From Sphingomonas faeni (GTDB lineage Bacteria > Pseudomonadota > Alphaproteobacteria > Sphingomonadales > Sphingomonadaceae), in the NCBI RefSeq assembly GCF_024273235.1, contig NZ_JANBVH010000040.1:1-37576 (forward strand): a DNA stretch of 37,576 bases. Direction: 5' to 3'. Below the pieces are notes generated by a model that had not been told where the DNA came from, searched no databases, and saw only the letters and a program-made list of their open reading frames with translations. Position numbers and translations under genes: made by a program. Of the stretch, positions 32,322-37,576 are shown in pieces; within the stretch, counting starts at the first letter, position 1, and each line of letters starts with the position of its first letter.

Positions 32322-34838
32322 ATGACCTACGACGAGCTTGAAGCAGAGAATGCGCGTCTGCGCGCAGCCCTTGAAGCCGCGACGACGAATCTGCTGCCTA
32401 GCAACGAGCGCCAAATTGGTGGGAACCAGTACGACAACGGCCCCGTCAGCGCCACAGCACGGCAACGTGCAATCTTCGAAAGCGCGATCGACTTTGCAAT
32501 AATCGTAACCGACCCGGCCGGGGTGGTCGCGGACTGGAACCCAGGCGCTGAAAACGTGATGGGATGGACGGCCGCAGAGGTGCGCGGGCAAGACGGAGCA
32601 TTCTTCTTTACGCCTGAAGATCGGGCCAGCGGTCAGGTCGCGTCGGAAATGCGCCGAGCGCTTAAGGACGGACGTGCCGCGGACGAGCGTTGGCACCTGC
32701 GCAAGGATGGCCACCTGTTCTGGGCATCGGGAGAGATGATGCCGCTTCTCGGCGACGCGAGCGAACATCTCGGTTTTGTGAAAATCCTGCGCGACCGTAC
32801 GGATGAGCATCTTGCAGGTGTCGCCCTCCGGCAAGCCCAAGACCGCTTCCAAACGATCCTGGATACGATCGACGCGGCCTTTGCGATCGTCGAAGTGAAG
32901 TTCGATGCCGATGACCGCCCTGTGGACTACCGGTTTGTCGAAGCCAATCCGGCTTTCGAGCGTCAGTCGGGCGTGAACCTTCGTGGGAAATGGGTCACGG
33001 AATTTGCCCCTGACCTGGAGCAATTCTGGTTCGAAACCTATGGACGCGTGGCCAGGACGGGCGAGCCGACCAATTTCGAGAGCTATGCGGACGCCTTCAA
33101 GCGGTGGTTCGACGTAAGAGCCGTTCGGGTAGGAGATGCCGCCGACCGACAGATCGCGATCTTCTTCAATGACGTGACACCGCGGCGCGAGGCGGAAGAG
33201 CGGCTACGGGTCAGTGAAGCGGTGGCTCGAGAGAATGTGGAGCGTGTTCAGCTCGCCCTGGCAGCAGGGGCTATCATTGGCACATGGCATTGGGACCTCC
33301 CCAGCGACCAGTTTACCGTCGACGAGGCGTTCGCCCGTGCCTTTGGTCTGGACCCGGCATTGGGCCGCAAAGGTCTTCCGCTCGCCCAGATCGTGGCGAC
33401 CGTTCATCCGGATGATCAAGCGGGACTGGCGCAAGCTCTCGACGAGGCAATTACCCGCGGCGGTTCTTACGCTCATCAATACCGGGTTCGTCGAACCGAT
33501 GGGGATTATTACTGGATCGAGGCTAACGGCAGGGTCAATCTCGATCCCGAGGGAACGCCTCTGAGCTTTCCCGGTGTGCTTATCGATGTGGAGCATCGAC
33601 GTGCCGTCGAGGCCGAGCGCGACACAGCTCTTGCTGCCCTGCGCTCGCTCAACGACACTCTTGAGCAGCGCGTCGCCGAACGCACTGCCGACCTGATGCA
33701 AGTCGAGGATGCGCTGCGCCAATCCCAAAAGGTCGAGGCTATCGGGCAGCTGACTGGTGGTGTCGCCCATGACTTCAACAATCTGCTTACGGTGATCCGG
33801 GGATCGGTCGATCTCCTGCGCCGCGCGAGCGTCTCTGATGAACGTCGCCAAAAGTATATCGATGCGATCTCGGATACGACGGATCGTGCCGCCAAGCTGA
33901 CTGGCCAGTTGCTCGCCTTCGCGCGTCGGCAGTCCTTGAAGCCCGAGGTTTTCGACGCAACCGACAGCGTGCGAACGCTTGGCGACATGATCCGAACCTT
34001 GGCCGGCGCGCGGGTCAAGGTTACGCTCAGGCTCCCGTCGGGACCTTGCTATGTAAATGCCGATCGTAGCCAGTTCGACACTGCGGTCGTCAACATGGCC
34101 GTCAACGCGCGCGACGCCATGAAGAGCGAAGGCGAGTTGATCATCACGGTCCAGCAGGCGACCGACATGCCCGTCATTCGGTCGCATCCTGCGGTGTCGG
34201 GTCAGTTCGTCATGGTGTCGCTCGTCGACAGTGGACCCGGGATCCCGGCAGACAAATTGGACCAGATTTTCGAACCGTTTTTCACGACCAAAGGCGTCGG
34301 CGAGGGCACCGGCCTCGGGCTTAGCCAGGTCTTCGGCTTCACCAAACAATCCGGTGGCGACATTCTGGTCGCAAGTACCAAAGGCGCAGGGGCAACGTTC
34401 ACCATGTACCTGCCGCGTGTGGAAGGTGTCGGTCGGGTTGCTGTCGAGGCGGGCGACCAGCCCCTGTCGCTTGGCGAAGGTGCCTGCGTCCTCGTCGTGG
34501 AAGACAATGTCGAGGTTGGCATGTTTGCCACGCGAGCGTTAGCGGAGCTGGGCTATAACACCGTGCTGACGATGGACGGCGCCGAGGCGCTTGCCGAGCT
34601 GGCAACAGGGGTGGACCGGTTTGATGTCGTGTTTTCCGACGTGATGATGCCGGGTATGTCGGGTGTGGAACTCGGTCAGGAGATCGGCCGGCTTTATCCG
34701 GCGCTGCCAGTCATGCTGACAAGCGGGTATAGCGAGGTACTGGCGCAAAGCGGGACGCACGGGTTCGATCTGCTGCACAAACCTTATTCGATCGATGCGC
34801 TGTCGAAGGCTCTGCGGAAGATGTCACGACGCGGTTGA
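32322..34838 (+). CDS. multi-PAS hybrid sensor histidine kinase with receiver domain
   Basis: An 838-residue soluble protein. A short coiled coil (1-25) is followed by three PAS-type domains (~48-165, ~172-290, ~305-425), a coiled coil (DTLEQRVAERTADL), HisKA with His483 (GGVAHDFNNLL), ATPase with NMAVNARDAM (591-600), DSGPGIP and GEGTGLGLSQVFG, and a receiver with Asp773 (VVFSDVMMPGMSG). The last ~370 residues are clearly paralogous to the kinase at 25226. The PAS domains show no LOV cysteine motif and the bound signal is unknown. ATG 32322 begins a good coding frame; the ribosome site is weak. The gene stands alone with no response regulator next to it. Confidence 0.92.
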   Translation: MTYDELEAENARLRAALEAATTNLLPSNERQIGGNQYDNGPVSATARQRAIFESAIDFAIIVTDPAGVVADWNPGAENVMGWTAAEVRGQDGAFFFTPEDRASGQVASEMRRALKDGRAADERWHLRKDGHLFWASGEMMPLLGDASEHLGFVKILRDRTDEHLAGVALRQAQDRFQTILDTIDAAFAIVEVKFDADDRPVDYRFVEANPAFERQSGVNLRGKWVTEFAPDLEQFWFETYGRVARTGEPTNFESYADAFKRWFDVRAVRVGDAADRQIAIFFNDVTPRREAEERLRVSEAVARENVERVQLALAAGAIIGTWHWDLPSDQFTVDEAFARAFGLDPALGRKGLPLAQIVATVHPDDQAGLAQALDEAITRGGSYAHQYRVRRTDGDYYWIEANGRVNLDPEGTPLSFPGVLIDVEHRRAVEAERDTALAALRSLNDTLEQRVAERTADLMQVEDALRQSQKVEAIGQLTGGVAHDFNNLLTVIRGSVDLLRRASVSDERRQKYIDAISDTTDRAAKLTGQLLAFARRQSLKPEVFDATDSVRTLGDMIRTLAGARVKVTLRLPSGPCYVNADRSQFDTAVVNMAVNARDAMKSEGELIITVQQATDMPVIRSHPAVSGQFVMVSLVDSGPGIPADKLDQIFEPFFTTKGVGEGTGLGLSQVFGFTKQSGGDILVASTKGAGATFTMYLPRVEGVGRVAVEAGDQPLSLGEGACVLVVEDNVEVGMFATRALAELGYNTVLTMDGAEALAELATGVDRFDVVFSDVMMPGMSGVELGQEIGRLYPALPVMLTSGYSEVLAQSGTHGFDLLHKPYSIDALSKALRKMSRRG

Positions 34839-35016
34839 GACCTTGCCCCGATAAACGACCATGGTGGCGCCGCCAGTCGTAGTTGGACTACCTCGGTCGT
34901 CCCGAAGTCGAGTGCTTATTCGATAGCGATCCATGGCAATGCCGAATGCGCGGGCATGGCAAAAACGGCGTCGTCGTTATTGCCCGTCAGGCGGAGAGGG
35001 GGCAGAACACTGCGTT

Positions 35017-35553
35017 ATGGCCGAGAAACACGTTGCAGCGTTCCCAGACGGACTCGATGCAAGCCATGCCAAGGCCGTGAAGGGTATGCGCGCGCATGCC
35101 AGTCCACTCGCGTTTTTCATGCTTGGCGGACTGATGGTGACAGCAATGACGGGCGTTCTTGGGGGCAGTCCTGCGCCGGTCACTGTCGTGAACGCCCCGA
35201 GCGCGTCGCTGCAGGTAAAGCTCGCTCGACCGTTGCGAAGCGGCTTGGTTTTTGAAACACACATCCGGGTCGTCGCGCGGCGCGCCATTGCCAAGCCGGT
35301 AATCGGTATCGATGCGCCGCTGTGGCGCGACCTGACCATCAACAGCCAGATTCCCGCCGCCGCCGACGAGAGCTTCAAAGAGGGACAGTTTCGCTTTGAT
35401 TACGCGGCGCTCAAAGCTGGCGACACGTTAGATATCAAGATCGACGGCCAGACCAATCCCCCGCTGGTCGGGCACCTCGCCGGAGCCATAACCTTGCTTG
35501 ACGACGATACCCGGTTGGCCGAAGTGCGCGTTTCGATTCCGGTGCTTCCCTGA
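35017..35553 (+). CDS. membrane-anchored conserved protein of unknown function (178 aa)
   Basis: ATG 35017 gives a short cytoplasmic stretch, one membrane segment (LAFFMLGGLMVTAMTGVLGG, ~32-51) and a periplasmic domain rich in beta-type sequence (VKLARPLRSGLVFETHIRVVA, FRFDYAALKAGDTLDIKIDGQTNP, LLDDDTRLAEVRVSIPVLP). The frame is open upstream to 34933, but those codons look non-coding. The stop TGA shares its A with ATG 35553 of the next gene. No family name known to me. Pairing with a DUF421 protein suggests a joint envelope function; the details cannot be read. Confidence 0.75.
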   Translation: MAEKHVAAFPDGLDASHAKAVKGMRAHASPLAFFMLGGLMVTAMTGVLGGSPAPVTVVNAPSASLQVKLARPLRSGLVFETHIRVVARRAIAKPVIGIDAPLWRDLTINSQIPAAADESFKEGQFRFDYAALKAGDTLDIKIDGQTNPPLVGHLAGAITLLDDDTRLAEVRVSIPVLP

Positions 35554-36035
35554 TGGATATCGTCCTCCGCGCCAGCGTCACATTCGCCGCACTTTACCTG
35601 CTGCTACGCCTCTTGGGAAAGCGCGAGATCGGCCAGCTCACTCCCTTTGAACTGGTCGTCATCGTGGTGATGGGGGATCTCGTTCAGCAGGGGGTCACGC
35701 ATAACGACTTCAGTCTGACCGGATCGATCCTCGCAATCGCGACCTTCGCATTTTGGGCGCTGGTGATGAGTTGGGCGACGTATCTGTCTCCACGGCTCGA
35801 AACGCTACTCGACGGCCGGCCTCAGGTAATCATACGGGATGGCGAGTTGATCGAAGCAAACCTTCGGCGTGACAGGATCACGCGCGGCGAGGTGGAAGCG
35901 GAAATGCGCCTCGCCGGCATTGCGCGTATGCATGATGTGGCCTGGGCGATCCTGGAGACACAAGGCAAAATCAGTTTCATCCGCAAGAGCGATGGGGAGG
36001 TACAGCGCGCGAAGGACGATACAGCTGCACGATAG
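35553..36035 (+). CDS. DUF421 (YetF-like) membrane protein
   Basis: A 160-residue protein with three membrane segments (VLRASVTFAALYLLLRLLG; LTPFELVVIVVMGDLVQQGV; TGSILAIATFAFWALVMSWAT), then the conserved DUF421/YetF C-terminal part (LLDGRPQVIIRDGELIEANLRRDRITRGEVEAEMRLAGI). The KREIGQLTPFE and GD block is typical of the family. Length is that of the short members (~150-170). Known members occur near spore and stress genes in Bacillus; no molecular activity is established. Translation is coupled to the preceding gene through the one-base TGATG overlap. Confidence 0.9.
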   Translation: MDIVLRASVTFAALYLLLRLLGKREIGQLTPFELVVIVVMGDLVQQGVTHNDFSLTGSILAIATFAFWALVMSWATYLSPRLETLLDGRPQVIIRDGELIEANLRRDRITRGEVEAEMRLAGIARMHDVAWAILETQGKISFIRKSDGEVQRAKDDTAAR

Positions 36036-36418
36036 GTGCCCGCGCTGGCTAAAGATCGGCGGGGGTGCGCGCCGTCGGTTGGGCGCCAAAGTATTTCATC
36101 ATACAAATAGCACTCTGCGGCCTAAGCCCTTCTCGGTGCCGACACCGGGAACGGGCATTAAGCCGAATCCGATCGGCCTGCGGTCGCTAACATATTTCGG
36201 AAGGGGGCTGGCTCCCTCGTCGATCAATAGCCAGCGACGAGACTGGCCGTCGCGTTGTAATCGCGGGTCCATGACGAGTATGTCGTGCCGGGTCCCACGC
36301 GACCGTGGAATGAATTCGGCTATGTTTTGTGATAATCATCAAGCACGGCGAGATCCCTTATTCCCAGTAAAGGCGAAAAATACTGTATACCCCTGATCAG
36401 TCACGCCTCGCCCCGCTT
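36036..36418. other. intergenic region, 383 bp
   Basis: No supported gene. A 57-codon frame on the minus strand (36272 down to 36099) reads IDEGASPLPKYVSDRRPIGFGLMPVPG, which is not recognised and is listed only as a possibility. The region precedes the Crp/Fnr gene and should contain its promoter; no clear consensus boxes were found. Confidence 0.35.
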
Positions 36419-37129
36419 ATGGACAAGCTAGCCCAAGGATTGGGTCTTGGCTCTGCCGATATGAGTACAATATCCGGTTTGCCCTATCGGATCGCTGATT
36501 TCGAGCCGATGACGTACCTGGTTCGTCAAGGTGATGTTGCTATCCATTGTGGCCTGGTCGTCTCGGGATTTTTATGTAGTTCGAAGATAGGCGGCGATGG
36601 TTCGCGGCAGATTGTATCTTTCCACGTAAATGGCGATTTGTTTGGATTTCAGAGCATATTCCTCGATGAATCTGATCATCATATCCAGGTGCTGAGCCAC
36701 GCATCGATTTTTTTAATACCCAAGCAAGCGGTCCTGGATGCATTCGAAGGTAATTATGCCTTCAGGCAGGCGTTGTTGCGGAATATGCTAAAAGACTTAT
36801 CTATCTCGAAAGAATGGCTGTTCAGCATGGGCCGGCGTAGCGCTCTGGCGCGTGTAGCACATCTCATATGCGAGCTGGCCGTACGACAGGATGTCGCGGG
36901 ACTAGGCAACGGTCTGGATTATGACTGGCCATTGACTCAAGAGCAGTTCGGAGATGCGACCGGACTGACTGCGGTCCATGTCAATAGAATGATCAAGGCC
37001 CTGCGTGACGAGGGCGTTATCCTGTCATCGAAGAACAAGATCAAAATAAGTGATTGGCCCAGGCTTGCCAAAATAGCGGACTTCACGCGGGGCTATCTAC
37101 ACATGTCAGGGGATGTTAAAATACTATGA
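36419..37129 (+). CDS. Crp/Fnr-family transcriptional regulator
   Basis: A 236-residue regulator. The N-terminal cyclic-nucleotide-binding-type beta-roll runs from LVRQGDVAIHCGLVVSGFLCSSK through GSRQIVSFHVNGDLFGFQSIFLDE. A dimer helix follows, and the C-terminal winged helix-turn-helix is PLTQEQFGDATGLTAVHVNRMIKALRDEGVI (~170-201). There is no Fnr-type N-terminal cysteine cluster and no clear cAMP-binding Arg-Ser pair, so the ligand is unknown; many sphingomonads have several such regulators. ATG 36419 is used; ATG 36461 is another possible start, as no good ribosome site lies ahead of either. A stem-loop follows the stop. Confidence 0.9.
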   Translation: MDKLAQGLGLGSADMSTISGLPYRIADFEPMTYLVRQGDVAIHCGLVVSGFLCSSKIGGDGSRQIVSFHVNGDLFGFQSIFLDESDHHIQVLSHASIFLIPKQAVLDAFEGNYAFRQALLRNMLKDLSISKEWLFSMGRRSALARVAHLICELAVRQDVAGLGNGLDYDWPLTQEQFGDATGLTAVHVNRMIKALRDEGVILSSKNKIKISDWPRLAKIADFTRGYLHMSGDVKIL

Positions 37130-37138
37130 TCGATAGAC

Positions 37139-37160
37139 ACCGATAAGTAAATAAATCGGT
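37139..37160 (+). terminator. small stem-loop after the Crp/Fnr gene
   Basis: ACCGAT (37139-37144) and ATCGGT (37155-37160) form a perfect 6-bp stem with a 10-base AT loop, 10 bases after the stop codon. There is no T run, so its function as a terminator is doubtful. Confidence 0.35.
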
Positions 37161-37273
37161 ACGCGGTCGTGAAGGCCTGATCACGCGATTCTGACGGTCG
37201 TGCGCAACAGGTTGCGGCCGATAACGATGAAAAACAAGTACTTTCGATCTGAATTATGGTAAATGTTGACGTT

Positions 37274-37576
37274 TCAGGAGGCTGAGAACGTCCATGATCC
37301 CTTGGCGGACAATTTTGCTCGGTACATCGCTTGATCGGCGGCATTCAATACCTGTTCTATATCTTTTCCGGTTGCTGCGCCCAAGCTACACGTAGACTTC
37401 CATCCGGATTCTTTCATCGCGGCAATAAGAGTCCGGTGTATTGTGCCCGTTATCCGTTCCGCTGCCGCGTCGTCCCGTATGGCGAGGCAAAAGGCAAATT
37501 CGTCGCCCCCCAGTCTGGCGGTAACGTCGTAGGGGCGAACTGCTGAACTAAGAGCCTGGGCGACGAGGCTCAGCAC
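37274..37576 (-). CDS. GGDEF-domain diguanylate cyclase, C-terminal part (runs off the window)
   Basis: The 100 visible residues are the second half of a GGDEF domain: DVTARLGGDEFAFCLA with the intact GGDEF active-site loop, then CSLGAATGKDIEQVLNAADQAMYRAKLSAKG, the usual end. The intact loop suggests real cyclic-di-GMP synthesis. The inhibitory RxxD site, five residues before the loop, is not evident (DVTAR). The N terminus and any sensor domain lie beyond 37576. It is convergent with the Crp/Fnr gene; the stop at 37274-37276 is close to the stem-loop region. Confidence 0.92.
   Translation of the reverse strand: MLSLVAQALSSAVRPYDVTARLGGDEFAFCLAIRDDAAAERITGTIHRTLIAAMKESGWKSTCSLGAATGKDIEQVLNAADQAMYRAKLSAKGSWTFSAS

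Noticed and set aside
36099..36272. 57-codon minus-strand frame between the DUF421 and Crp/Fnr genes
   Set aside because: The sequence reads smoothly but has no recognised family, and no convincing ribosome site was found.

Overview
The window looks like chromosomal DNA of a sphingomonad (Sphingomonas or a close relative). It is GC-rich, and has a TonB-dependent receptor next to flavin-dependent halogenases, a LOV-HWE histidine kinase, small stress-type proteins (DUF892/YciF) and several small genes of a sphingomonad type. Genus assignment rests on gene style only. No rRNA, CRISPR array or intact tRNA gene was seen.

Layout. 1-2420: eroded remnants (SirB1-like, SRAP-like), a nucleoside deaminase, a YciF-like protein and small stress-type genes, some with EcfG-like promoter candidates. 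2420-3656: an NHEJ-type ATP-dependent DNA ligase gene broken by a one-base deletion, coupled to the 5' end of a LigD phosphoesterase gene that is cut off. 3657-9400 is a mobile-element scar: an AT-rich segment with an orphan 254-aa gene, an IS5-type transposase remnant split by a complete IS21-type element (istA/istB, duplicated end repeats, exact 9-bp target duplication), a tRNA 3'-end-like piece with a terminator, and a decayed P4-type integrase.

9420-15657 is an operon-like set: TonB-dependent receptor and two tryptophan-halogenase-like flavoproteins, probably for uptake and modification of an unknown substrate. 15951-21110 holds a very large periplasmic DUF3857/transglutaminase-like protein convergent with a YcbB-type L,D-transpeptidase (cell envelope). 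21231-27442 holds a small conserved gene, a DUF2254 membrane protein, a LOV-PAS-HWE photoreceptor kinase, two small conserved proteins and a PAS-GAF hybrid histidine kinase: a sensing/stress cluster.

27855-30730 is accessory DNA: a polymorphic-toxin-like gene split by a nonsense codon, its overlapping immunity-like gene, decayed coding remnants and an IS3 orfA stub. 30767-32011 is a divergent MerR regulator and glutaredoxin-MauE fusion sharing a mer-type operator. 32322-37576 holds a second hybrid kinase, a two-gene operon with a DUF421 (YetF-like) membrane protein, a Crp/Fnr regulator and the end of a GGDEF protein that runs off the window.
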